Shown piece after piece: positions 7,669 to 17,035 of a DNA stretch of 64,000 nucleotides; within the stretch, counting starts at the first letter, position 1; each line of letters starts with the position of its first letter. The stretch lies in assembly GCF_002251775.1 (NCBI RefSeq), contig NZ_NOXX01000207.1:490-64489 (forward strand), given 5' to 3'. Origin of the DNA: Flavobacterium aurantiibacter (GTDB taxonomy: Bacteria; Bacteroidota; Bacteroidia; Flavobacteriales; Flavobacteriaceae). The notes under the pieces are model-generated. The model saw only the letters and a program-made list of their open reading frames with translations. It had not been told where the DNA came from and made no database searches. Both the position numbers and the translations under genes were made by a program.

Positions 7669-9561
7669 ATGAAATATAATACAATTTTTAAGATTTTATC
7701 TTGCTTTGTTGTTTTTCACGGTTTTTCTCAAACTGCAGAGCAGAGAAAGGATATAAGTAAAAGTTATGATGTTCGTGCAGCAAAAGAACTAGCAAATGAG
7801 CTTTCGGAAAGATATTTTGCTAGAAAAGCCGAGGCAATCCGATTAGCAGAACTCAATAATTGGCCAATTACTTACGTTGCCCAAGATTCATCTTATCGAG
7901 AGTTGATGTATGTAGAAGAGGGAAGACCCATTTATTATGCAACTCACAACGCTGGTGCAGCTAGAACAATTCGGGTAAACAGAATCAATACGGGTGGAGT
8001 AGCTGGATTAGATCTAAATGGTCAGGAAATGGTCGCAGGTATCTGGGACGGCGGTCCAATTCGTACGTCGCATGTTGCGCTGGTTGATCGAGTGATTACA
8101 ATGGATGGTGAAAACTTCGTGAATAGTAACGAAGGTTCTAATCATGGAACGCACGTTGCAGGAACCATGATTGCTAGCGGTGTTGGGAGTGCATCTGCAA
8201 GAGGCCTTGCATATCAGGCAACACTTTGGGCAAATACGTTTGCCAACGACGAATCAGAAGTTGTAAGCCAAGCTTCCGATGGCTTACTTGTGTCCAATCA
8301 TAGCTACGGAATTCCTGTTGAGAACGTAGTAAAAAGTGTTCGCGGGAAATATATAGGTGAGTCTCGTGCATGGGACCAATTTATGTATAGTTATAAATAC
8401 TATCAACCCGTAATCTCAGCAGGGAATGATAGAGGTACGCCTGATGATGATGAAGCAGGTTACGACTTGTTAGTCGGTAACAAAAACAGTAAAAATGCAG
8501 TGGTAGTTGCTGCCGTGGGTACAGTTAATAATTACAATGGGCCAGAATCGGTTGTTATGAGTACATTTAGTAGTTGGGGTCCGACAGATGATGGTAGGAT
8601 AAAGCCAGATATCAGTTCCAAAGGAGTAAGTGTATTCTCGACTGGCTCAGCATCCAATAGTTCTTTTTATTCAAATCAAGGAACGTCTATGGCTGCGCCT
8701 GGTATCGCTGCAGGTTTGTTATTGCTGCAGCAGCATTACTTCAATGAAAACAATACGTTCATGAAATCGGCAACTCTGCGAGGAATCATGATAAATAGTG
8801 CAGATGAAGCAGGGGATTATCCAGGACCTGATTGTAGATTTGGTTGGGGACTGATGAATGCTGAGCGAGGTGCTGAGATAATTTCGAATGTAGAATCTTC
8901 TAGCTTAATTGAAGAGAATGTGCTACAAGAAAACGCCACTTATAGCAAAACAATATTTTCCGATGGTAATGAACCACTAAAGCTTACTTTAGCTTGGACA
9001 GATCCCGCTGGTTCAATTGCAAACTCCGTTGAAGACAGTTCAACTCCTGTTTTAGTGAACGATTTGGACGTTCGTATTACAAAGGATGATCAAACTTACT
9101 TTCCATGGGTACTCGATTTGAATTTTATTCAAGGCGAGGCACTAAAACAAGACAATGCTGTGGACAACGTTGAAACCATTGAAATTTTAGAGCCTACCGC
9201 AGGCTTCTATCAAATTACAGTTAGTCACAAGGGATCTTTGTTTTCAAACGCTCAAGAATATTCTCTGATTGTAAACGGAATCAATGTGCCGCTTTCAACT
9301 CCAGAACTTTCACAGAGTAAAGTGCAGCTGTTCCCTAATCCGGCAACGAGCGAGGTAAGCTTATATCTTGAAAATATTGATAATGCTGATTGTGACATCA
9401 CAATTACAGACGCAATAGGACGAAAAGTAAATAATTTCAAGAAATTAAATCAAAGCGGAGATCTTATTCGTTTAGATGTATCGGCGCTTTCATCAGGTAT
9501 TTACTTTGTTGCTACTCAATATAATGGCTTGAGTGTTGTTAAGAAGCTTGTAATAAAATAG
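7669..9561 (+). CDS. Secreted S8 (subtilisin-like) serine protease with T9SS sorting domain
   Basis: A 630-residue secreted protease. Signal peptide about 1-20 (MKYNTIFKILSCFVVFHGFS). Catalytic triad Asp127 (VAGIWDGGPIRTSH), His159 (SNHGTHVAGTM) and Ser340 (NQGTSMAAPGIAAGL), with oxyanion Asn at SAGND (near 252). A beta-rich P-domain-like region follows (about 410-540). The C-terminus from about 552 (VQLFPNPATSEVSLYLEN) to KKLVIK is a type A T9SS sorting domain, so it should pass the outer membrane and be anchored or released. It lies 135 bases upstream of a SusC/SusD operon on the same strand, which suggests, without proof, that its peptide products feed that transporter. Confidence 0.93.
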   Translation: MKYNTIFKILSCFVVFHGFSQTAEQRKDISKSYDVRAAKELANELSERYFARKAEAIRLAELNNWPITYVAQDSSYRELMYVEEGRPIYYATHNAGAARTIRVNRINTGGVAGLDLNGQEMVAGIWDGGPIRTSHVALVDRVITMDGENFVNSNEGSNHGTHVAGTMIASGVGSASARGLAYQATLWANTFANDESEVVSQASDGLLVSNHSYGIPVENVVKSVRGKYIGESRAWDQFMYSYKYYQPVISAGNDRGTPDDDEAGYDLLVGNKNSKNAVVVAAVGTVNNYNGPESVVMSTFSSWGPTDDGRIKPDISSKGVSVFSTGSASNSSFYSNQGTSMAAPGIAAGLLLLQQHYFNENNTFMKSATLRGIMINSADEAGDYPGPDCRFGWGLMNAERGAEIISNVESSSLIEENVLQENATYSKTIFSDGNEPLKLTLAWTDPAGSIANSVEDSSTPVLVNDLDVRITKDDQTYFPWVLDLNFIQGEALKQDNAVDNVETIEILEPTAGFYQITVSHKGSLFSNAQEYSLIVNGINVPLSTPELSQSKVQLFPNPATSEVSLYLENIDNADCDITITDAIGRKVNNFKKLNQSGDLIRLDVSALSSGIYFVATQYNGLSVVKKLVIK

Positions 9562-9696
9562 TAATTGATAAAAATGTAGATTTCTGGCAAAATCATAGTT
9601 AAATCGTAACATTTCTAAAACCTTTTAATAATAATTATTTGTTTTATTAAGTTTAATTTAAGATTTTTGCCAATAACTAATTTTAACAAAAATAAT

Positions 9697-12669
9697 ATGA
9701 AATCGAAGTTTACTTGGTTTCTAGCGTTAATTTTAACGCTAATGCTAAATGTATCGTTCGCTCAAGAAAAGACGATTACAGGTGTCGTAAGTAACGCTGG
9801 ATTGCCTTTGCCTGGAGCAAGCGTTACTGTTAAAGGTACTACTGTCGGGACTTCAACAGACTTAGACGGTAAGTATTCTCTTAAAGCTCCCGTTGGTGCA
9901 ACTATTGAGTTTAGTTTTCTCTCGATGAAAACAAAGTCAATTGTTGTAGGAGCAAGCAATGTCATTAATGTTTCATTGGAAGAAGATGTAAACAAATTAA
10001 CTGAGGTTGTTATTACCAACAGTTACAACGCTGGTCAAAAGAGAAGCGATGTGGTTAGTTCGGTTAGCACGGTTAGTGCTAAGCAGCTAGAAAACAATGC
10101 ATTTACATCTTTTGATCAAATGCTGCAAGGTCAAGTTGCTGGTTTGACTGTTGTGTCAGGTTCTGGACAACCAGGATCAGCTGCGAAAGTTCGTATTCGT
10201 GGAAATTCATCGATTACGGGAAACAATGACCCACTCTACATCCTCGATGGTGTTCCTATTACTGCAAATGACTATGCAGCGTTAAATCCTAATGATTTTG
10301 AGAACGTTAACGTTCTTAAAGATGCTGCTGCAACGGCTATTTACGGTTCTCGTTCTTCTGCTGGTGTTATTGTAATTACCTCGAAAAAAGGTAAATATAA
10401 TTCGCCTACTCAGTACACTTATCGCGGACAGTCAGGTATTACCGAGGTTAGTCGTGCACGTTTCAATATGATGAATTCAAGCCAACTTTTAAATTTTCAG
10501 CGTTTAGTCTCTAATGGTCGAGGTGCCACTGGTGGCGCAAATGGAGGTCCAATGACAGATGCTGAAATAGCAGAGGCGTCAAAAGTTAACACAAATTGGA
10601 GAGATGTTTTCTTTAGAACTGGATTTACACAGTCTCATGAATTACAAATTCGTGGAGGTTCTGAAAACACAAGATTCTTTAATTCGTTAGGTTATTTTGA
10701 GCAAGATGGTGTTGCTATTCGATCAAACTTGCAACGTTTTACGTTTAGAAGTAATCTCGATCACAAAGCGGATGAGAACACGACAATGGGGTCAACATTA
10801 TCTATTGGTTTTACTAAACAAGATTTGATAGATAGTGAAAACTCAATTACATTGCAGAACCCCTATGCAGCTGCCTATTTAGGTAGTCCTTACGATAGTT
10901 TGTATGATGCCAATGGAGATTTTGCAACAGGTAATGGTTTTATTGGTGCCAATGCCTATGAAAACTTAGTTCGTAATTTACGTTACAATAATCAGCTTAA
11001 GTTAGTAGGTTCTTTGTACGCAGAGCGAAAGTTTGCAAAAAATTTCACTGCCCGTTTCGACTTGGGTATAGATTATTCATATGATCAACTGATTAGAGGA
11101 TCGGATCCTAATTCGTTTTATGGTTCGACGACACAGCCGGGTAATGAGGGTTTCTATGGTGAAACCAATAGTTATATAGCACGTTTTAATAACACTTTCA
11201 AGTTGAACTACTCCAATACATTTGCAGAAAAGCACAGTGTTGATATTTCTGGTTATTTTGAATGGTTGAAGACTCACGCTCGTTCAGGTCAGTTCTTTGG
11301 ATACGGAATTAATCCCAAACTTGTTGGTTATCCTGAGGGGATAACGCAAGGTTCAGCGGCTAATGGATTATTTGCCGAGGTAGGTGGTGCTGAATCCGAA
11401 AGCGGTATTCTCTCTTATTTCATGGTTGGTAAATACGGTTATGGCGAGCGATTTAACGCTGAACTTTCTTTGCGTCGCGATGCATCAAACAGATTCGCTG
11501 ATGCTAACAAGTGGGCAACGTTTTATGCTGTTGGTTTAAACTATAATTTTATTAACGAGAATTTAGATGGCTCAGATAAGCTTTTTCAATCTCTTATAGT
11601 AAGAGCGAGTTATGGTAGCTCTGGGAACCAGAATGGTATAGGTAACTTTCAAGAAGAAGGTACATGGGGAACTGGTGGTTACGGAGGTAATCCGGGAATC
11701 GCCCCTCTAACATTTGGAAACCCTGCACTTAAGTGGGAATCGGGCGTAAAGCGAAATATTGGTGTGGATTATAGTTTGTTAAAGAACCGTCTATTTGGTA
11801 CTGTTGAATATTATGATAACTATACTGATAATCTGTTCATTTCTCAAACTCCACCTTTCGAAAGTGGTAAGCCGCAATTTGATGAAAATGCTGGAAAAAT
11901 GAGTAATAAGGGAGTTGATATTCAATTAGAGGGAATTCTTGTTAAGACTAATGATTTGAGCTTCAGCTTGTATGGTAATTTTAATTACAACAAAAATACG
12001 ATAGAAGATTTAGGTCAGGTAAGTGAATTCGTTCAAGGTACTGCTATTATCCGTGAGGGTTTACCGTTCGGTTCGCACTTTGCTGTGGGTTGGGCTGGAG
12101 TTAATCCTGCCAATGGACAGCCGCTATATTACGATTTAAATGGTAACGTTACAACACAGTTTACAGAAGATAATAGTACTGCGAATTGGGGTACTTACGA
12201 ACCACCTTACTCAGGAGGTTTTGGTCACAAATTGAATTATAAAGGCTTAGAGTTCTCTTCATTATTTACTTTCGCCGCAGATTATATGCGTTATAACAAT
12301 CAGACCTTTTTCCAAGAGAATCCTAATTTTGCGCAATTTAATATGTCCACTCTTATGCTTACAATGTGGCAAAATCCGGGTGACATAACCGAAGTTCAAA
12401 GTTTTAGATACAACAGAGAGTTTTCATCGAAAGACATTGAAGACGCTTCCTTTTTGAGATTAAGAAATATCACTATAGCGTACAACCTGCCAGATAAGGC
12501 CATCAAGAGTTTAAAATACATTTCGTCTGTAAGAATATACGCTCAAGGTCAGAATCTTGCAACATGGACTAAATTCTCTGGATTTGATCCAGAAGATGAT
12601 AACAATATTGCGGGGTACGAATATCCTACACCTCGTATCTACACTTTTGGAGTAGACGTTAAATTTTAA
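9697..12669 (+). CDS. SusC/RagA family TonB-linked outer membrane transporter (operon 1)
   Basis: A 990-residue outer membrane barrel. Signal peptide MKSKFTWFLALILTLMLNVS (to about residue 23), then a carboxypeptidase-D-regulatory-like domain (about 25-100, GLPLPGASVTVKGT and TSTDLDGKYSL), the plug (VRIRGNSSITGNNDPLYILDGVP and VLKDAAATAIYGSRSSAGVI) and a long beta barrel ending in an aromatic residue (GVDVKF). It imports bulky substrates with TonB energy, together with the SusD-like lid encoded next. The ATG at 9697 is chosen because it opens the signal peptide; a TTG thirty bases upstream is not needed. No carbohydrate-active enzyme is adjacent, so the substrate is unknown; the upstream subtilase hints at peptides. 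Confidence 0.94.
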   Translation: MKSKFTWFLALILTLMLNVSFAQEKTITGVVSNAGLPLPGASVTVKGTTVGTSTDLDGKYSLKAPVGATIEFSFLSMKTKSIVVGASNVINVSLEEDVNKLTEVVITNSYNAGQKRSDVVSSVSTVSAKQLENNAFTSFDQMLQGQVAGLTVVSGSGQPGSAAKVRIRGNSSITGNNDPLYILDGVPITANDYAALNPNDFENVNVLKDAAATAIYGSRSSAGVIVITSKKGKYNSPTQYTYRGQSGITEVSRARFNMMNSSQLLNFQRLVSNGRGATGGANGGPMTDAEIAEASKVNTNWRDVFFRTGFTQSHELQIRGGSENTRFFNSLGYFEQDGVAIRSNLQRFTFRSNLDHKADENTTMGSTLSIGFTKQDLIDSENSITLQNPYAAAYLGSPYDSLYDANGDFATGNGFIGANAYENLVRNLRYNNQLKLVGSLYAERKFAKNFTARFDLGIDYSYDQLIRGSDPNSFYGSTTQPGNEGFYGETNSYIARFNNTFKLNYSNTFAEKHSVDISGYFEWLKTHARSGQFFGYGINPKLVGYPEGITQGSAANGLFAEVGGAESESGILSYFMVGKYGYGERFNAELSLRRDASNRFADANKWATFYAVGLNYNFINENLDGSDKLFQSLIVRASYGSSGNQNGIGNFQEEGTWGTGGYGGNPGIAPLTFGNPALKWESGVKRNIGVDYSLLKNRLFGTVEYYDNYTDNLFISQTPPFESGKPQFDENAGKMSNKGVDIQLEGILVKTNDLSFSLYGNFNYNKNTIEDLGQVSEFVQGTAIIREGLPFGSHFAVGWAGVNPANGQPLYYDLNGNVTTQFTEDNSTANWGTYEPPYSGGFGHKLNYKGLEFSSLFTFAADYMRYNNQTFFQENPNFAQFNMSTLMLTMWQNPGDITEVQSFRYNREFSSKDIEDASFLRLRNITIAYNLPDKAIKSLKYISSVRIYAQGQNLATWTKFSGFDPEDDNNIAGYEYPTPRIYTFGVDVKF

Positions 12670-12680
12670 AAATTGTAAAA

Positions 12681-14099
12681 ATGAAAAGTAAATATTTGTT
12701 AATTATCGCAGTTGCGGCATTATTATTAGGCTCATGCGAAAATGTATTAGACATAGGTCCTCGCGATGAAATAACCGATTCGAACGCCATTACGAATATG
12801 GAAGATCTTCGTTTTGCGGTAACTGGTGTATATGGCGCAATTGGTGGTTCTAGGCCGATTTCTTGGTCGGCTTATTTTACCGACGAATGCCGTAGGTCAC
12901 CGCAAAACAGGGGACAAGGTATTCAAATCCATACATGGTCTATTAATTCGGGTACCAACGAAGTAGATGATATTTATGGGGGCTATTATGTGACGATCGT
13001 AAGAGCAAATATTGTTCTTGAAAGGTTAGACGGAGTGCCTACAGTAACTGATGCTGAAGTTGTTGAGAAGACGAAAATTGCTGCTGAGTTACGCGCGATT
13101 CGTGCTTTCTGTCACTTTGAGTTGCTTCGTTTTTTTGCTCCCAGTTATACCGACGGTAATGCTTTAGGTGTTGTTATTGCCGACCGTGAACTTTTCTTGG
13201 AAGAATTACCTAGAAATACAGTATCTGAAGTTTTTGCATTTATTAATGAGGATCTTGCTGCTGCTTACACTACTTTAAATCAAATTAGTAATAATGATGA
13301 TATTACACGTATAACACCTCTAGCCGTTCAAGCTCTTCGCGCCAGAGTTGCTTTGTATGAGAAAAGATATGATGATGCAATTGTTTTAGCAGAGCAAGTA
13401 GCTGCAGCGGTTCCTTTGGCAACTACACCTGCTGCATACTTAGGTATTTGGTCTGATGCACAAGAAACAGAGGTTATTTTTGAATTGAAAAGAGTTGCCG
13501 GTGACGGTGCTGTAGGTACAATTTTTCAGGATACAAACAGAGAAGTCTATTTCAACATATCAAATAGTTTGTTTTCTATTTTTCAGGTGGGTGATTACCG
13601 CAGAAATATTGGAGCACTCCAAGAGTCCGGAAGTACGCCAGCTAATTTAAAAGTTGGTAAGTATTCAGGTTCGTCTTCTAATTATGGTTTAAATGACATC
13701 AAGATATTGCGTGCGTCGGAGATGTACTTGATATTAGCAGAGGCTTATGCTTTAAAGGCAAATCCTGATCTTGATTTAGCTGCCGAATGGTTAAACAGAT
13801 TACGCAGAGCGCGAAGAACTAATCCAAATTCAACGACTGTCTTACCTGATGTCACTTTTAATTCTCAGCAAGTAGCAGTGGATTTAATTTTAACAGAAAG
13901 AAGAAGAGAGCTTTGTTTCGAAGGACACCGCTTCTTCGACCTTAAGCGCTTTGGTCTTGGTGTTGACAGGCTTCCTGCAGACGTTGTTCTAAATTCTTTC
14001 GCGGAAGATTTACAAGCGGGGGATTACCGGTTTACACTTCCAATTCCACAGGAGGCTATTTTTGTTAATCAGAGGTTGGATCAGAATCCTAATTATTAA
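12681..14099 (+). CDS. SusD/RagB family nutrient-binding outer membrane lipoprotein (operon 1)
   Basis: A 472-residue surface lipoprotein. The lipobox LLLGSC gives acylated Cys19, followed by ENVLDIGPRDEITD, a typical start of SusD proteins. The TPR-like helical fold is expected across most of the length, and the C-terminal region has TERRRELCFEGHRFFDLKRFG, the conserved SusD/RagB signature. It forms the hinged lid on the SusC barrel encoded eleven bases upstream and captures substrate at the cell surface. Confidence 0.93.
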   Translation: MKSKYLLIIAVAALLLGSCENVLDIGPRDEITDSNAITNMEDLRFAVTGVYGAIGGSRPISWSAYFTDECRRSPQNRGQGIQIHTWSINSGTNEVDDIYGGYYVTIVRANIVLERLDGVPTVTDAEVVEKTKIAAELRAIRAFCHFELLRFFAPSYTDGNALGVVIADRELFLEELPRNTVSEVFAFINEDLAAAYTTLNQISNNDDITRITPLAVQALRARVALYEKRYDDAIVLAEQVAAAVPLATTPAAYLGIWSDAQETEVIFELKRVAGDGAVGTIFQDTNREVYFNISNSLFSIFQVGDYRRNIGALQESGSTPANLKVGKYSGSSSNYGLNDIKILRASEMYLILAEAYALKANPDLDLAAEWLNRLRRARRTNPNSTTVLPDVTFNSQQVAVDLILTERRRELCFEGHRFFDLKRFGLGVDRLPADVVLNSFAEDLQAGDYRFTLPIPQEAIFVNQRLDQNPNY

Positions 14100-14117
14100 T
14101 TTTTAATAATCATATTT

Positions 14118-14948
14118 ATGAAAAAAATATTTTCAATCTTTTTTCTTGGTCTTTTATTCGCTGGATGTACTGGGGAAGAGGCTGAGGTGTACAAAGTTTC
14201 AGATGGGACAATCGCGTATTTCACTGCGGGCACTACTGATACATATTTTGTGCAAGACACTCCAAATTCGTCTACACTTATAGAAGTTGGCGTTACTGTA
14301 GCCTCACCAGAAGAAAGAACATTTACAGTGTCTGTAGATCCAAGTTCTACCGCAACACCTGATCAATATACTATCGATCAATCTTCTTTAGTTATACCTG
14401 CCAATTCGTATGTAGGCTATTTGAAAGTTGCTGGTAACTATGCTGCTGCAAGCATCACGGGCAGTACATTAGTTTTAAAGCTAGACTCTGTTGAAGGTGC
14501 CGAAGTGCTTTCTACGGATGCAGTATTCTCGCTTGAAATTTTTCAATTTTGTCCTTTAGTAAGAGATGAGTTTCTTGGTACTTATGCAGTGACTGAGTAT
14601 GATGCCGCTGGTGCAGTAATTGATACTTATACAAGTGATGTAACTGCTGGTGAAGGTCCCAATGATATTTTAATGTCGAATATTTATAACTTTAGTCCTG
14701 ACTCACAAACCAAATTGACACTAAATGATGCGGACCCTTCAAACTTTGTAATTGAATTTCCGCCTTTCTTACAGAATTTCCTTTTAGACGGAGGCGCTGC
14801 TAATGGTTTTATTTATGTGGAAGGTTTTTCAGGTACTTTTTCTGCATGTCAGAAAGAGCTTGAGTTTACCTACAGATTAAGATTTGGAGCTGGCAACGGA
14901 GGTACTTCGGCTACAGCTACCTATAGAGTAGTTGCTGTGTTACAGTAA
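14118..14948 (+). CDS. Surface lipoprotein, third gene of SusCD operon 1
   Basis: A 276-residue lipoprotein with Cys17 in the lipobox LLFAGC. Residues about 30-140 look like a beta-sandwich (many Thr, Val and Ser, as in DUF1735/Calx-beta-like domains). A second beta domain starts at FQFCPLVRDEFLGTY. Apart from the lipobox it holds just two cysteines, Cys145 (in CP) and Cys244 (SACQKELEF), a possible disulfide. The same layout (Cys-Pro, then GTY, then one more Cys) is seen in the third gene of the other SusCD operon at 22292. The position suggests a SusE/SusF-like accessory binding protein. I do not recognise a closer family. Confidence 0.7.
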   Translation: MKKIFSIFFLGLLFAGCTGEEAEVYKVSDGTIAYFTAGTTDTYFVQDTPNSSTLIEVGVTVASPEERTFTVSVDPSSTATPDQYTIDQSSLVIPANSYVGYLKVAGNYAAASITGSTLVLKLDSVEGAEVLSTDAVFSLEIFQFCPLVRDEFLGTYAVTEYDAAGAVIDTYTSDVTAGEGPNDILMSNIYNFSPDSQTKLTLNDADPSNFVIEFPPFLQNFLLDGGAANGFIYVEGFSGTFSACQKELEFTYRLRFGAGNGGTSATATYRVVAVLQ

Positions 14949-14978
14949 TTTGTAAATAGTTTTTATTTAATAATTTTA

Positions 14979-15015
14979 GGGTTACAGTGAGTTTTCAGTG
15001 TAACCCTTCTATTTT
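14979..15015 (+). terminator. Intrinsic terminator of SusCD operon 1
   Basis: Eight-base-pair stem GGGTTACA (14979-14986) with TGTAACCC (14999-15006), a twelve-base loop, then TTCTATTTT. The T-tract is imperfect, but the location just after the third gene fits the end of the transcript. Confidence 0.65.
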
Positions 15016-15021
15016 ATATTT

Positions 15022-15627
15022 ATGCGATTTATACTTTATCTTTTCTATTTTTCATTTGCTGTTCATAGCGCGTACGCGCAACAACGTAATCCTGTTGATT
15101 CGTCTATAGTTAAAAAATTGGAACTAGAAGGTGATGCTGCATGTGCTATGCTAGACTGGGAAGCGGCTGTTAACTGCTATAAAAGAATTTTGGAACTACG
15201 ACCAGAAGTAGCAAATTATCACTATAAGTATGGAGGAGCATTAGGTATGTTAGCAAAAAGTAGTAATAAGATTAAGGCGCTTTCAATGATCGGCGAGATA
15301 AAAAAATCGTTTGAAACGGCTTTAAAGATAAACAAAAATCATATTGAGGCTAGATATGCTCTCATTGAACTCTATCTGGAATTACCTGGTATTGTGGGAG
15401 GAAGCGAGAAAAAAGCACAGAGGTATGCAAATGAACTTTTAAGTATTTCTGCAGTAGATGGATACATTTCAAAAGGTCGCATCGCAGAGTTTTTCAAAAG
15501 ATATAAACAGGCCGAGAATTTTTACCTGCAAGCCCACAAAATCGGTAATTCTAAAATAACCAAACAAAAACTGATTAACATATACAAGCTTACAAAGCAA
15601 TTTGATAAATTGCAGAGTCTAGGTTAA
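15022..15627 (+). CDS. Exported TPR-repeat protein
   Basis: A 201-residue protein with a signal peptide (MRFILYLFYFSFAVHSAYA). Helical repeats follow: AACAMLDWEAAVNCYKRILELRPEVA is a clear tetratricopeptide unit, and a later pair covers residues about 90-190 (INKNHIEARYALIELYLELP and FKRYKQAENFYLQAHKIG). Such repeats mediate protein contacts; no enzyme domain is visible. It starts just after the terminator of the SusCD operon and ends ten bases before mpl, so it may be co-transcribed with mpl. The function is unknown. Confidence 0.75.
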   Translation: MRFILYLFYFSFAVHSAYAQQRNPVDSSIVKKLELEGDAACAMLDWEAAVNCYKRILELRPEVANYHYKYGGALGMLAKSSNKIKALSMIGEIKKSFETALKINKNHIEARYALIELYLELPGIVGGSEKKAQRYANELLSISAVDGYISKGRIAEFFKRYKQAENFYLQAHKIGNSKITKQKLINIYKLTKQFDKLQSLG

Positions 15628-15637
15628 TACCAAATAA

Positions 15638-16999
15638 ATGAATATCCATTTTATCGCAATAGGAGGCAGTGCCATGCATAACCTCGCACTAGCTCTGCAT
15701 GCAAAAGGGGAAACTATAACAGGTAGCGACGATGCTATCTTCGAACCATCGTTGACCCGTCTCAAAAATGCGGGTTTACTTCCCAATATTCTCGGTTGGC
15801 ACCCTGAGAAAATTTCAACTTCTCTAGACGCTGTAGTGCTCGGAATGCATGCAAAAGAAGATAATCCAGAGCTTTTACGAGCCAAAGAACTAGGCATAAA
15901 AATTTACTCCTATCCCGAGTTTTTATACGAACAAGGAAAAGATAAAACACGTGTAGTCATTGGTGGTTCCCATGGAAAAACATCAATCACCTCAATGGTA
16001 TTACATGTTCTCAATTACTGCGATAAACCAACCGATTATATGGTGGGTGCACAACTGGAAGGGTTCGATCGTATGGTTTCAATAGAATCTGAAAACGAAT
16101 TTTTCTTAATCGAAGGCGATGAGTACCTTTCCTCACCCATTGATCGGCGACCAAAATTTCACCTATACAATCCAAATATTGCCGTAATCAGCGGAATTGC
16201 TTGGGATCACATCAATGTATTTCCTACTTTCGATTCCTATATAGAACAATTCAGAATCTTTATTTCGAAAATTACTCCAGGCGGGATTTTAATTTATAAC
16301 GAACAAGACGAAGTCGTAAAAACCATCGTTGAGGAAAGCACAAATCCAATTCGTATGATTCCCTACAAAGTTCCAAATTATAACATCAAAAACGGCATTA
16401 CATACCTAAATACTGCGCATGGCGACTTACCCCTAGCGGTTTTTGGCGAACATAACCTCAGTAATTTGGCCGCAGCAAAGTGGGTTTGCCAATGTATGGG
16501 CGTAGATGAAGCTGATTTCTATGAAGCCATCGTTTCATTTAAAGGAGCATCAAAACGACTAGAACTCGTTGCCCGAAACCAAACAAGTACTATTTTCAAA
16601 GATTTTGCACATGCGCCCAGTAAAGTAAAAGCAACAACTGCCGCAGTAAAAAAGCAGTTTCAAGGCGTAAATTTTATTGCGTGTCTCGAATTACATACAT
16701 ATAGCAGCTTGAACCCAGAGTTTCTTGTACAGTATAAGGCTGCGCTTGAACTTGCAGATACAGCTGTGGTATTTTACGACTTGGAAGCGCTAAAAATTAA
16801 AGGGATGACAAAAGTTAGTCCTGAAGACATTAAGAAGGCATTCGATCGAACCGATTTAATTGTTTTTACCTCCGCAGAGGATTTCCGAAATTATGTTTCC
16901 GAACTTCCACTAGAATCAAGAAATTCGGTTCTACTTTTAATGAGTTCCGGGAATTATGGGGCTATTGATTTTGGAAAATTAAAATCAAGATTAGCATAA
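15638..16999 (+). CDS. mpl: UDP-N-acetylmuramate:L-alanyl-gamma-D-glutamyl-meso-diaminopimelate ligase (murein peptide ligase)
   Basis: A 453-residue Mur-ligase family enzyme that joins recycled murein tripeptide to UDP-MurNAc, feeding salvaged wall peptide back into peptidoglycan synthesis. The N-terminal Rossmann-like domain opens with HFIAIGGSAMHNLALALHAKG. The ATP-binding P-loop is GGSHGKTSITSM (about residue 108). ISGIAWDHINVFPTFD and FKDFAHAPSKVKATTAAV are the central and C-terminal Mur motifs. MurC is the main alternative, but the IGGSAMHNLA start and the DFAHAP motif point to Mpl. Confidence 0.88.
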   Translation: MNIHFIAIGGSAMHNLALALHAKGETITGSDDAIFEPSLTRLKNAGLLPNILGWHPEKISTSLDAVVLGMHAKEDNPELLRAKELGIKIYSYPEFLYEQGKDKTRVVIGGSHGKTSITSMVLHVLNYCDKPTDYMVGAQLEGFDRMVSIESENEFFLIEGDEYLSSPIDRRPKFHLYNPNIAVISGIAWDHINVFPTFDSYIEQFRIFISKITPGGILIYNEQDEVVKTIVEESTNPIRMIPYKVPNYNIKNGITYLNTAHGDLPLAVFGEHNLSNLAAAKWVCQCMGVDEADFYEAIVSFKGASKRLELVARNQTSTIFKDFAHAPSKVKATTAAVKKQFQGVNFIACLELHTYSSLNPEFLVQYKAALELADTAVVFYDLEALKIKGMTKVSPEDIKKAFDRTDLIVFTSAEDFRNYVSELPLESRNSVLLLMSSGNYGAIDFGKLKSRLA

Positions 17000-17035
17000 A
17001 AACCGTACTTTTAGGCTTATTTAAAAGCCATACAG

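Noticed and set aside
9661-9669. -7 promoter box for SusC operon 1
   Set aside because: TTTTTG is present with a TTTG at 9638, but the TA of TAnnTTTG is missing; not strong enough to list.
15638-16999. murC instead of mpl
   Set aside because: The N-terminal IGGSAMHNLALAL and DFAHAP motifs fit Mpl, and no dcw-cluster genes surround it.
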